Origin: Opitutia bacterium
GTDB lineage: Bacteria > Verrucomicrobiota > Verrucomicrobiia > Opitutales > Opitutaceae
Length of the DNA stretch: 64,000 bases
Direction of reading: 5' to 3'
NCBI GenBank assembly: GCA_016217595.1
Contig: JACRHS010000020.1
Coordinates: 213,840-277,839, forward strand
Below the pieces are notes generated by a model, which was not told the DNA's origin, ran no database searches, and worked only from the letters and a program-made list of their open reading frames with translations. This document shows positions 44,856-53,823 of the stretch, piece by piece. A program made the position numbers and the translations under genes. Numbering within the stretch: position 1 is the first letter of the stretch; the number at the start of each line of letters is the position of its first letter.

Positions 44856-46010
44856 CTACCGCCGCTCCAGCCGCGCGAACAACCAGGCCGCGAGTGCGAG
44901 CATCAGCAGATTCGGCAGCAGCAACAACAGGGCCGGATACAAGTCAGGGCGCTTGTCGAACCAGCCGGCAACAGTGGTGAAAAAATAATAGCCGAGCGCC
45001 AGCGCCACCGCCACGCCGAGATTGGCTGACGTTTCCCGGCGCGAGACCTTCACCCCCAGCGGCACGCCGATCAACGCGAAGGAAAAAACCGCCAGCGCGA
45101 TGTTGAAGCGGTCGCTCAACGCAAAATCGACCCGCGTAATTTCCCGCCGCCGCACCGCCGCCTGCTCAGCCGTTTCGCCAGCCGGCGGCGCCTGCAACCG
45201 CACGCGCGCCTGCGTCAACTCGCCCAGCGACATCCAATCGAGCTTGGTGCGCACACCGCCGCCGCGCCGAAACACGCGGTCGAGCGGCAACCGCCCCGCC
45301 TCCCACTTCTCGACCCACGGGACCAGCTGCGGCTCGGTAAAATCCTCCGGATTCCTGGCGGCGCGGTTTTCGACCCGCGTGTTCATCAACGTTAAAATCA
45401 GCTCATTGTCCGCCTCATCGTAATCGATGCGCCCGGACGCGGCGCGCAACATGCGCACCACGCGCTGCTGCCCGTCGAGTTCCCACAACCAAAAATCCCG
45501 CAGCATCGAACCCTGCTTTTCGCCGACGTAGAGCACATAGCCGGGAAATTCGCGAATGAAGGTGCGGGCCACGACGAAGTTGAGCGGATTGGCGCGCAAC
45601 GCCGCCGCCCGTTCGCGGTTGTACTGGGCGCGCGCGGCCGGCATGCCGACAAAGTTGATGTACAACGCCACCGCAAACCCCAGCAGGCCGAACACGATCA
45701 CCGGCCGCGCGATCCGCCGCAGACTGAGCCCGGCCGCGCGCATCGCCGTGATCTCGCTGTCCGCCGACAACCGTCCGAGCGTGAGCAGCACGCCCGTCAG
45801 CACGCCCATCGGCAACGCGAACACGAAGGCAAACGGCGTCAGCAACAGCGTGAGGCGCGCAAACGTCGCGAAGTCGATCTGCCCCGCGAGCGCATAGCCG
45901 AGCAGATCGCGGAGCACGTTGCCCACCATGAGCACGAAGGCGAGCAGCGCCACTGCGGCGAGGCAGGTGCCGAAGACGCTCTTAAAGATGTAACGGTCGA
46001 GCAGGTTCAC
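44856..46010 (-). CDS. LptF/LptG family permease
   Basis: A 384-residue inner-membrane protein of the YjgP/YjgQ family, which with LptB forms the ABC complex that extracts LPS for transport by the Lpt bridge. It has six helices, three at each end (about 5-110 and 290-380), and a periplasmic beta-jellyroll between. LLDRYIFKSVFGTCL is the usual N-terminus; the segment SADSEITAMRAAGLSL is the coupling helix. GTG 46010 is chosen since it precedes LLDRYIF; a TTG at 46052 is an alternative. LptF and LptG cannot be told apart here. Convergent with the arn operon, 13 bases apart. Confidence 0.88.
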   Translation of the reverse strand: MNLLDRYIFKSVFGTCLAAVALLAFVLMVGNVLRDLLGYALAGQIDFATFARLTLLLTPFAFVFALPMGVLTGVLLTLGRLSADSEITAMRAAGLSLRRIARPVIVFGLLGFAVALYINFVGMPAARAQYNRERAAALRANPLNFVVARTFIREFPGYVLYVGEKQGSMLRDFWLWELDGQQRVVRMLRAASGRIDYDEADNELILTLMNTRVENRAARNPEDFTEPQLVPWVEKWEAGRLPLDRVFRRGGGVRTKLDWMSLGELTQARVRLQAPPAGETAEQAAVRRREITRVDFALSDRFNIALAVFSFALIGVPLGVKVSRRETSANLGVAVALALGYYFFTTVAGWFDKRPDLYPALLLLLPNLLMLALAAWLFARLERR

Positions 46011-46089
46011 GCAGGCGCGCGCAGGTCTCGCAGACCCGGCGGGCGCTGACAAGGCCGGAGCGCGGATCTTTCTGCCGACTTCTCCGCCC

Positions 46090-49000
46090 TCACTTGGGGT
46101 TGTAGCAACCGGTCACGAGCGTGCCGGTGCCGGTGCCATATTTATTGGTGCCGACGTACATGTTGCCGTAATCGCCGGCGGGCGCGATCGTGTCGCTCTG
46201 CCGCACGCTGGCACTGCACGAGGTGTTGTAGAACCAGTTGTTGTCGATGAACGCGCCGGTGACCGGCACCTCGCGAATAAGGATCGCCAGCACCGACCCG
46301 CTGGTGTCGGCAAAGGTGTTGTGGTGGATGCGCACCCAATCGCCCGCGCAGGTGCAGCTCGTGTGGCCGTGCATGTCGAAGGCATGCCCGACGATATAGT
46401 TGAAGCTGTAGTTGTACCGCGCCTCGTAGCGATTGGTCGCGTGCCCGGCCGAGGCGATGTGGTGGCGGTTGTCGTTGAATAGATTTCCCTCGATGACGAT
46501 GCCGGCCCCGCCGACCGCCCCGGTGTTTTGCACGATGCCATAACCCAACCCCGTGCGCCGGCAAAACGAGATGGCGTTATGGTGCACGAAGCCGTCGTTC
46601 ATCTCCACGCCGGCGTAGGTGAACCCTTTGATCTCCATGTTATCCACCTCTGTCGTGGCGTACGCCAGCGTGCTGATGCCTGTGGTCACCGCCGGCACAT
46701 ACGGCTCCGTGCCCACGGCATAATCGAGTCCATCCAGCCGGAAGCCGGTGAACCGCGTTTGGTTGCCGCCAACAAGAAATATCTTCGCGCCCGGGACGTT
46801 GCCATACACGCGCCCGCCTTTCGCCACCGCGCCATCGATGATTTTGCCGCGCCCGCTGGCAATCGTCACACCCGCGGGCACCACGATGGGCAGGGTCTGG
46901 CTGGTGATGTCGATGTCCGCGTTGTCAGCGATATAAACAACCGTGCCGCTCGGCGCCTTGCTCACCGCCTCCACCAGCGCCGCCGCCGTGGCCACCGTCG
47001 TCGCCGGCGTGCTGACGAGTCGCCGGTAACCTTCGCCACCGCCAGTTCTGTCGCCGGTGGGAGCGCCGCCCTGCGCGCCATAGCTCGCATTTTGCAACGC
47101 GCCCTCCGCGGAAATATTGACGTTGTCGAGCAACGCCCACCCGGCCGCCGCTCCGCCGGCGGCAAATTGAATTTTCCCGATGGCCGACACGGTCTGCGCA
47201 AAGGCCAGCGACCGGCGCTGCAACCGATCGTCGACATAGACATCGTAAAGCCCGGCGGCGGCGTTCAGCACGTACTTGATCCGGTACCACTGGCCGGCGA
47301 CGTAGGGCATCAACGTCACCGTTCCCGACCCGTTGTTGGCCTTGATCTCTCCGGTCGCCGAGAAGAACACCCGCGCCGCGACGGCGCCCGCATCGCTCAA
47401 CGCCCCTCCGGCGACAATTTCCGCGTCTGCCTGGCCGGGTTTGAGATCGAACTCGACTGTCAGCGCACCGGCAGCAGACAACGGGCGATTGAGCAACAGC
47501 GGCGTCGCGGCCACCACGCCATGCAGCCGGATGCTTTTGTTCGTCGTCGACGGCTCGTCCACCACGGCGGCGCTGGCGCCTGTCGCATTTTCCACGCTCC
47601 AGCCGGCGGGCGCGCTGCCAGAGGTCAGACTATTGCAGTCTTCAAACACCAAATTCGTCGGGCGCTTCAACATGCCGCCCGTGTAAACCGTCACGTTATC
47701 CACATAAGCCGTGCCCGCCGGAGCGCCGGAGAAGAACTGGATCTTCGACACCGCCTGCGCCGCCTCGCGGAATGCCAGGTTTTGCTGCTTGAGCACGCCA
47801 TCGACGTAGACGTCGTACGTGCTCGTGAACGTGTTCACGACATACTTGAAACGGTACCACGTGTCGGCCGCGTAGGGCTGCACGATAACGGGAGTCGCGC
47901 CGTTGTAGCACTGGATCTCCGCCGTCGTGTGATTGAAGTAAACGCTGACGGCGCGTTTGCCGGCCGCATCGAGCAGATAGCCGGCCGCGATAAACGCGCC
48001 GGTCTGCGCCGAACAGGCATCGAATTCCACGCTCAACACGCCTTGGGGTGCCGTCATCCATTTGCTCACGATCACCGAGTTGGTGGCGGAAGCGTCGCTG
48101 ATGCACAGGCCCTGATTCGCGGTGCCCGGGCGGGCCTGTACCGTAGCAGTGCCACCGGTCGCGTCTTCCAGTGTCCATCCAGTGGGAAGCCCGCCGACAG
48201 CGCCATTGTCGAATTTCTCCTCCAAGATCGTAGTGCGGGAATTATCTCCGACATCGATAACCGCCCCCGTGACGTCATACACTTCGACCAACGCGAGCCC
48301 GCTGGTGTCGTTCGCGCCATTGACCCGAATGGTGTAATTGCCCGGCGCGAGCTCGACGAGCACTGCGGCATCCGCGCTACCCGGCGTCAACCCGAACGCG
48401 CCCGCCGCGCTGAACGCGGAGCTGAGCGCCGCCGCCGAATAGCCGCCGGAAACCGGCGCGCCCCAGTTGTCATTGCTCGCGTACACGACGGTACCGACGG
48501 CGTTGGTGAGCGTCAGCTGCGGGTCGGCGAGCGACCCGGAGAGCCCGAGGGCCGCCAGCCCCGGCCCGACGGCGCGCACGAGTAATTTCCTGACTCCGGA
48601 GCCCGACAGGACAATCCCAGGAATCACCACGCCGGCCCCGGTGCCGACTTGCGCCCGCGTCGAAATATTGACGAGCCGCGAGCCCGTCGTGGTCAATTCG
48701 TACACCTCGATCAGCGCCAGCCCGGTCGTGCGGTTCAAGCCCGTCACATGCGCCGTATATCCTCCGGGGGAAAGCGTGGTGACGATAGCCGCATCGCGGC
48801 TGTTTTGGATAAACGGAAACGCTCCCACGCCGGCCATGATCGCGGTATCGGACTCGCGCCAATTGTCGTTGGTCGCCACCGCCACGCCCGCAGCATCAAA
48901 CACCGTGAGCACCGGATCGGCCAACACGCCCGTCAAACCATAGTCGGTCAGCGCCGGCCCGGCCGCGCGAATCAGCACCTGCTTGTCGCCGCCCGGCCCG

Positions 49001-49200
49001 ACAACGAATCCGGCAATCACCACCTGCGCATCCACACCGACCTGCGCCCGGGTCGAAAGATTGGCCAGCCGGCTTTCCTCTGCCCCGAGCCCCGTGCTCG
49101 CGATGGCCACGACGGCCAGCACCGCCCCCCCGCAATTCCCGGCGCCGCAGATAAAACGCCGGAGACCAGCCAACCAATCCTTGGAGCGATGCAGCTTCAT
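46090..49200 (-). CDS. Large modular secreted protein with C-terminal beta-helix
   Basis: A 1036-residue exported protein with a signal peptide (about 15-40). Two tandem modules of about 125 residues follow, each starting LxNxSTRAQVG and containing VLIRAAGPAL or LLVRAVGPGL and NDNW. Next are two concanavalin-like modules of about 185 residues with repeated phrases RFKYVVN/RIKYVLN and YDVYVDG/YDVYVDD. The last third (about 715-1036) is a right-handed beta-helix with IVIEGNLFNDNRHH, HGHTSCTCAGDWVRIHHNTF and FIDNNWFYN rungs, as in pectate-lyase-like proteins. Possible polysaccharide binding or cleavage at the cell surface (inference). ATG 49200 is favoured over a TTG three codons earlier. Confidence 0.8.
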   Translation of the reverse strand: MKLHRSKDWLAGLRRFICGAGNCGGAVLAVVAIASTGLGAEESRLANLSTRAQVGVDAQVVIAGFVVGPGGDKQVLIRAAGPALTDYGLTGVLADPVLTVFDAAGVAVATNDNWRESDTAIMAGVGAFPFIQNSRDAAIVTTLSPGGYTAHVTGLNRTTGLALIEVYELTTTGSRLVNISTRAQVGTGAGVVIPGIVLSGSGVRKLLVRAVGPGLAALGLSGSLADPQLTLTNAVGTVVYASNDNWGAPVSGGYSAAALSSAFSAAGAFGLTPGSADAAVLVELAPGNYTIRVNGANDTSGLALVEVYDVTGAVIDVGDNSRTTILEEKFDNGAVGGLPTGWTLEDATGGTATVQARPGTANQGLCISDASATNSVIVSKWMTAPQGVLSVEFDACSAQTGAFIAAGYLLDAAGKRAVSVYFNHTTAEIQCYNGATPVIVQPYAADTWYRFKYVVNTFTSTYDVYVDGVLKQQNLAFREAAQAVSKIQFFSGAPAGTAYVDNVTVYTGGMLKRPTNLVFEDCNSLTSGSAPAGWSVENATGASAAVVDEPSTTNKSIRLHGVVAATPLLLNRPLSAAGALTVEFDLKPGQADAEIVAGGALSDAGAVAARVFFSATGEIKANNGSGTVTLMPYVAGQWYRIKYVLNAAAGLYDVYVDDRLQRRSLAFAQTVSAIGKIQFAAGGAAAGWALLDNVNISAEGALQNASYGAQGGAPTGDRTGGGEGYRRLVSTPATTVATAAALVEAVSKAPSGTVVYIADNADIDITSQTLPIVVPAGVTIASGRGKIIDGAVAKGGRVYGNVPGAKIFLVGGNQTRFTGFRLDGLDYAVGTEPYVPAVTTGISTLAYATTEVDNMEIKGFTYAGVEMNDGFVHHNAISFCRRTGLGYGIVQNTGAVGGAGIVIEGNLFNDNRHHIASAGHATNRYEARYNYSFNYIVGHAFDMHGHTSCTCAGDWVRIHHNTFADTSGSVLAILIREVPVTGAFIDNNWFYNTSCSASVRQSDTIAPAGDYGNMYVGTNKYGTGTGTLVTGCYNPK

Positions 49201-49274
49201 TTTCGCCAAGATTCAGACTGAAAACCCGGTCGCTCAAGAACCAACTGGTTACCTCCGTGCGCCGCCGGCTTCCG

Positions 49275-50003
49275 CTACTCCAGGCCAAGCCCCAGCTGCC
49301 CGTCTGCCGCGGATTGATCCGTCGTGACCTCAACCGGTTGTACGCACTCCGCGTCGTCGCAGGTCACTCGGTTGACGCGCGGACTTACCCGATGTGCGAC
49401 CATGTCCGCCGCCGGCCACGGACGCAGCAACGGAGCGGTTCGCGCGGGCGCCTGCTCTGCCGGATCGAGCCAGGCGTCGCAATCTTCGGGTGACAAAATC
49501 GCCGGCATGCGGTCGTGAATCGGGCGCAACAAGTCGTTGGGCTCGGTGGTGATGATGGCGCAGCTTTCGAGCACGTCGCCCTCGGGCGCGCGCCAGCTTT
49601 CCCACAACCCGGCCAACAGCAGCGGCTGTTCATTGCGGCGACGGAAAAGCCACGGCAGTTTCTGCGCGCCGCGCGTTTCCCACTCGTAGAAACCCGACGC
49701 CGGCAGCACGCAACGTCGCCCACGGAACGCCTCGCGGAAGGCCGGTTTGTCCGCCAGCGATTCGGCGCGGGCATTGGCCAGCGCCGCCCCGTGTGTCGCC
49801 CGCTCTTTGGCCCAGCCCGGCACCAATCCCCACTGCAACAACGCCACCTCGCGCACGCCGCTTGCACCGGTGGCGCGCACCGCCGGCACCGCAGTGGTGG
49901 GCGGCAGGTTGTAGCGCGAATCGAACGCCACCGCCAGGCGCGCCCGCAGCTTTTCCGCCGCGGCCTGCAGGTCGCGTTTCAGCAGAAAATAGCGGTAGCA
50001 CAT
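49275..50003 (-). CDS. SRAP (YedK/HMCES) DNA-protein crosslink protein
   Basis: A 242-residue SOS-response-associated peptidase family member. Cys2 directly after the initiator Met (MCYRY) is the residue that forms a thiazolidine with abasic sites in single-stranded DNA. Other conserved residues are Asn in YNLPPT, the NARAES strand, Glu in SGFYEWE and His in IHDRMPAIL. The family shields abasic sites at stalled forks. The start at 50003 is fixed by the need for Cys at position 2. Cytoplasmic. Confidence 0.93.
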   Translation of the reverse strand: MCYRYFLLKRDLQAAAEKLRARLAVAFDSRYNLPPTTAVPAVRATGASGVREVALLQWGLVPGWAKERATHGAALANARAESLADKPAFREAFRGRRCVLPASGFYEWETRGAQKLPWLFRRRNEQPLLLAGLWESWRAPEGDVLESCAIITTEPNDLLRPIHDRMPAILSPEDCDAWLDPAEQAPARTAPLLRPWPAADMVAHRVSPRVNRVTCDDAECVQPVEVTTDQSAADGQLGLGLE

Positions 50004-50107
50004 GCCTCTGGCGTTGCCGATCCGCCGGCCGGGCGCAATCCGGTTTGCACGCCCGGGAAAGGTTGCGCCGGCACTTCGCGCCCGCGATGGTGTCGCACTC
50101 TCTCCTC

Positions 50108-51073
50108 ATGCGCCGAACGATCCTGTTGTCTCTGCTCGCCCTGGGCGTGCCCGCCGCCGCTCTCGCCGCCGAAGAACCGGCCGCCGCGCCTCCGCCTGCG
50201 GCCAGCGCGCCCGCCCCGGCCGCGGTCGCTTCCCCCGCTCCGACAACCCCGGCTGCTGCAGATGCACCGATCGAAGTGCCGGCCCGGGCCGAGCCGTCGC
50301 CGGCACAACGCGAGTTGCAGGCGCTGATCACCCGCCAGCAGAAGCTGTTCGCCGCCGCCGCCAAGGAGAACAACCCGAATTTCGACGAAGAGAATTTCCG
50401 CACCGACATGCAGAATCTCTGCTTCGACTACGACACGTACTTGAAAAAGTATCCCGACACCGCGGCCGGTTTTGCCGCCTACGGGGTGTTGCTCGGCAAA
50501 ATCGACATGCGCAAACAGGCCGCCGCCATGTTGCTCAAGGCCAATGCGCTCGACCCCAATCTGCCGCTCGTAAAAAACCAACTCGGCAATTACCTCGCCG
50601 AGGAGGGCAAGCCGCTGGAGGCCGTGAACTATTTCGTTTCCGCCATCCGCCTCGCGCCCAACGAGCCGCTCTACCACTACCAACTCGGCACGTTGTTGTA
50701 CGAGGCGCGCGACGATTTTCTCAAAAGCGGCGAATGGAAACGCCCCGCGTTGGAGCGCGCCATGCACGCGGCGTTCCGCAAAGCCGCCGAGCTCGCGCCC
50801 GACCGCGTCGAGTTCGTCTACCGCTACGGCGAGTCGTTCTACGATCTGGAGACGCCCGACTGGGAAGGCGCGCTCAAAGTCTGGAGCGCGTTGGAGGAGA
50901 AGCTGAAGCCCGGCCTCGAACAGGAGACGATCCGCCTCCACGCGGCCAACGTGTTGATCAAGCAGGGCCGGTTCGATCACGCCCGCGCCTTGCTCGCCAC
51001 GGTGCAGACCGAGGGGCTCGCCAAGCAGAAGGAAAAGCTGGTTGCGCAACTGCCCGAAACCGCGAAGAAGTAG
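50108..51073 (+). CDS. Exported TPR-repeat protein
   Basis: A 321-residue protein with a signal peptide (about 1-21, ending ALAAE), an Ala/Pro-rich linker (about 22-65) and a helical TPR-type region to the end. TPR-like helices include AAMLLKANALDPNLPLVKNQ, LEAVNYFVSAIRLAPNEPLY and the repeat at HAAFRKAAELAPDRVEF. Probably a periplasmic scaffold or binding protein; partners are unknown. An ATG seven codons upstream (50087) is an alternative. The next gene starts 16 bases later. Confidence 0.8.
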   Translation: MRRTILLSLLALGVPAAALAAEEPAAAPPPAASAPAPAAVASPAPTTPAAADAPIEVPARAEPSPAQRELQALITRQQKLFAAAAKENNPNFDEENFRTDMQNLCFDYDTYLKKYPDTAAGFAAYGVLLGKIDMRKQAAAMLLKANALDPNLPLVKNQLGNYLAEEGKPLEAVNYFVSAIRLAPNEPLYHYQLGTLLYEARDDFLKSGEWKRPALERAMHAAFRKAAELAPDRVEFVYRYGESFYDLETPDWEGALKVWSALEEKLKPGLEQETIRLHAANVLIKQGRFDHARALLATVQTEGLAKQKEKLVAQLPETAKK

Positions 51074-51089
51074 CCGCTCTTTTCGCGGC

Positions 51090-51923
51090 ATGGCTCTTCT
51101 CAACAAACTCGAACGCACTTTCGGACGCTGGGCGATCCCCGGGCTTTCGCTCTATCTCGTCATCGGACAGGTGGCCTGCTGGAGCCTGGTTTTGTTCGAG
51201 CGACTCTCATTGGAGCGCATCGCCCTGCTGCCCGCGGCCGTGAAAGCCGGCGAAGTCTGGCGGCTCGTGTCGTTTCTCCTGATGCCGCCGAGCATGGGCG
51301 GAAGCCCGCTCGGCATCGTGTTTCTCGCCTTCACCTGGTACCTGTTTTATCTGATGGGCAGCGCGCTGGAAGGCTACTGGGGCACGTTCCGTTTCAACCT
51401 GTTCGTGCTGCTCGGCTGGCTGTTCACCGTCGGGGCGGCGTTCGTGACCCCGCGCTCGTACGCGACCAACATGTATCTCGGCGGCAGCGTGTTTCTGGCC
51501 TTCGCGTTTCTCAATCCCGACTTCGAGATGCTGATTTTCTTCATCCTCCCGGTGAAGATCAAGTGGCTGGCGCTGATCCAGTGGGTGCTCTACGGCTACA
51601 GCTTTGCCGTCGGGACGTGGTCCGACCGCCTCATGGTGCTCGCCGCGGTGGGCAACTTCCTCGTGTTTTTCGCCGGCGACATCGTGCAACTCATACGCAC
51701 CGGTCGCCGCCGGATGGCGCAGCAATCGCGCGCCTTCGCCGCCAGCAATGAGGAACCGACGCCGCGCCACCGCTGCCACGTCTGCGGCAAGACCAACCTC
51801 TCGCATCCGCAAATGGACTTCCGCTACTGCTCCAAATGCGCCGGCGATCAATGCTACTGCAGCGAACACATTTTCAACCACACGCACGTGGTGAACGCCG
51901 ATGAAAAAGGCCCGGCGTCCTGA
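51090..51923 (+). CDS. Rhomboid-like membrane protein with C-terminal zinc ribbon
   Basis: A 277-residue protein with six predicted helices (about 15-215). Motifs WYLFYLMGSALEGYWGTFRF and AFLNPDFEMLIFFILPVKIKW are typical of rhomboid-like membrane proteins, but the GxSG serine and catalytic His of active rhomboids are not seen. The C-terminus (about 238-268) has a zinc-ribbon pattern HRCHVCGKTN, YCSKCAG and CYCSEH. Function unknown; probable pseudo-rhomboid. It overlaps the prmB start by 23 bases, so the two are translationally coupled. Confidence 0.75.
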   Translation: MALLNKLERTFGRWAIPGLSLYLVIGQVACWSLVLFERLSLERIALLPAAVKAGEVWRLVSFLLMPPSMGGSPLGIVFLAFTWYLFYLMGSALEGYWGTFRFNLFVLLGWLFTVGAAFVTPRSYATNMYLGGSVFLAFAFLNPDFEMLIFFILPVKIKWLALIQWVLYGYSFAVGTWSDRLMVLAAVGNFLVFFAGDIVQLIRTGRRRMAQQSRAFAASNEEPTPRHRCHVCGKTNLSHPQMDFRYCSKCAGDQCYCSEHIFNHTHVVNADEKGPAS

Positions 51924-52842
51924 TTCCGCCACCGTCGATCCGCTCGCCGGCGCCGACCGTCCCGCCACGCTCGGCGCGTGGCTGCGTTTCGCCGAGAAAC
52001 TTTACGCCGCGCACAGCCTTGCGCTCGGTCAGGTGGCCACCAACGCCCACGACGAAGCGCTCTACCTGATCCTGCGCACGCTCGATCTGCCGCTCGACAG
52101 CGACGCCGCCATCCTCACGCGCCGCCTCTCCGGCGCCGAGCGCACGGCATTGCGGGAAGTTTTCCGCCGCCGCGTGGTGGAGCACACGCCCGCCGCCTAT
52201 CTCACCCGCGAAGCCTGGCTCGGCGAACACCGGTTCTACATCGACGAACGCGCGCTGATCCCGCGCTCGTATTTTCTCGAAATCATCCCGCAGCAGCTCG
52301 ACCAGTGGCTGCCGGCCGGCCTCAAAGTCACGCGCGTGGTCGATGTCTGCACCGGCTCCGGCTGCCTCGCGATCCTGCTCGCCCACCACTTTGCCAAGGC
52401 GCGTGTCGACGCGATCGACCTCTCAGCCGACGCCCTCGAAGTCGCCAAGATCAACGTCCGCGACCACCAGCTCGAACGCCGTGTCCACCTTTACGCGAGC
52501 GATGTGTTCGACGCCGTGCCCGCCGCCAAGTACGACGTGATTTTGAGCAACCCACCCTACGAGCCCAGCGCGCACTGCGACGCCCTGCCGGCGGAATTCC
52601 ACCGCGAACCGCGTCTCGCCCTCGACGGCGGCGCCGACGGACTCGACATCATCCGCAAGCTGCTGCGTCAGGCCCGCACGCGGCTCAAGCCGCACGGCAT
52701 CGTGCTGATCGAAGTCGGCGGCCTGCGCGCAGCGATGGACCGTGAATTCGCCGCCCTCGCACCGCACTGGCTGGCGACCGACGACGGCTCCGATTGCGTC
52801 TGCGTGATCAACGCCGCCCGCCTGCGCCTCTGGCCCGGCTGA
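51901..52842 (+). CDS. prmB: PrmB-like ribosomal protein L3 N5-glutamine methyltransferase
   Basis: A 313-residue HemK-family methyltransferase. The N-terminal helical part contains HDEALYLILRTLDLPLD and TPAAYLTREAWLGEHRFY, closely following PrmB, which methylates Gln150 of ribosomal protein L3. The SAM site is VVDVCTGSGCLAILLA (about 142-157), and the catalytic-type NPPY loop is ILSNPPYEPSA. PrmC, the release-factor relative, is less likely because of the N-terminal match. The start overlaps the upstream gene. Confidence 0.88.
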   Translation: MKKARRPDSATVDPLAGADRPATLGAWLRFAEKLYAAHSLALGQVATNAHDEALYLILRTLDLPLDSDAAILTRRLSGAERTALREVFRRRVVEHTPAAYLTREAWLGEHRFYIDERALIPRSYFLEIIPQQLDQWLPAGLKVTRVVDVCTGSGCLAILLAHHFAKARVDAIDLSADALEVAKINVRDHQLERRVHLYASDVFDAVPAAKYDVILSNPPYEPSAHCDALPAEFHREPRLALDGGADGLDIIRKLLRQARTRLKPHGIVLIEVGGLRAAMDREFAALAPHWLATDDGSDCVCVINAARLRLWPG

Positions 52843-52881
52843 ACCCGCCCGGCCGGGTTTGTTACGTATTACGTTACAAAC

Positions 52882-53823
52882 TCACACGCCGACCCAGTAG
52901 AGGCCGAAGACGATCCAGAGCGGAATCACGACGAGACCGAGCAGGGTCGTGCCCACGATGATTTGCGCCGCCGTGAGCGGCTGGCCGCCGTAGTGACGCG
53001 CGATCACCAGCGGCAACATGCCCGCGGGCATCGCGGCCTGGATCACCAGCACGCGCTTGAGCTCTATCGTCAGCGGGCTCCATTTCGCGAACGCCAAAAA
53101 CGCCACCGGCAGCACGCCGAGCCGCAGCATGCACGCCGCTGGCGTCACCCGCCGGTGCAGCAGATCGAGCGGCTTGCGCAGGTACGGCTCCACCGCCGCG
53201 CCGGAAAGCAGCAGGCCGAATGGCACCGCACAACCGGCCAGCAACTCGAACACGTTACCCAACACACGTGGCACTTCCAATCGCAGCAGGTTGAAGGCAA
53301 CCGCGACGAGCAGCGTGCACGCCACCGGGTTGACGATCTTGCGCCACCCGTCGCGCGACGACAGGCCCGAGAGCAACAGGAGACCGATCGTCCAGATCGC
53401 GAACTCCACGCCGACATTGTACACGAGCAACACGCCGACGTGCTCCGAGCCCCAGAGCGTCTGCATGAGCGGGATGGGGATGTACCCATAATTATAGATA
53501 CCGACGGCAAACGCAAAAGTCCGCAGCCCATGTCCGATGGTCAGCCCAAACATCCGGCCGGCGTAGTAGGCCACGCCCATCCCCACCGCCAGCGTGCCGA
53601 ACCCCAGCAGCGGCGCGATCATGAGGTTGGCGGGCTCGCGCAGGGCCTGGTTGCCGAGCACCGACTTGAGAATCAGGCACGGGTAGAGGATGTTCACGAG
53701 CAGCTTGAGCAAGCCCGTCTCCGCCGCCTCGCCGATCCATTGCAAGCGACGCAGCCACATACCGAGGCCGAAAACCGTAAACGCCGGCAAAATGATCGTG
53801 AGCAGTTGAAAATAGGAGGTCAT
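52882..53823 (-). CDS. AEC (auxin efflux carrier) family transporter
   Basis: A 313-residue membrane carrier of the AEC family with ten predicted helices in two halves. The crossover segments include FGLGMWLRRLQWIG near the start and AVGIYNYGYIPIPLMQTLWG in the middle. Family members move organic acids such as malate or malonate; the substrate here is unknown. It overlaps the flavoprotein gene by four bases (ATGA), implying coupling. ATG 53823 is fixed by that overlap. Confidence 0.87.
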   Translation of the reverse strand: MTSYFQLLTIILPAFTVFGLGMWLRRLQWIGEAAETGLLKLLVNILYPCLILKSVLGNQALREPANLMIAPLLGFGTLAVGMGVAYYAGRMFGLTIGHGLRTFAFAVGIYNYGYIPIPLMQTLWGSEHVGVLLVYNVGVEFAIWTIGLLLLSGLSSRDGWRKIVNPVACTLLVAVAFNLLRLEVPRVLGNVFELLAGCAVPFGLLLSGAAVEPYLRKPLDLLHRRVTPAACMLRLGVLPVAFLAFAKWSPLTIELKRVLVIQAAMPAGMLPLVIARHYGGQPLTAAQIIVGTTLLGLVVIPLWIVFGLYWVGV

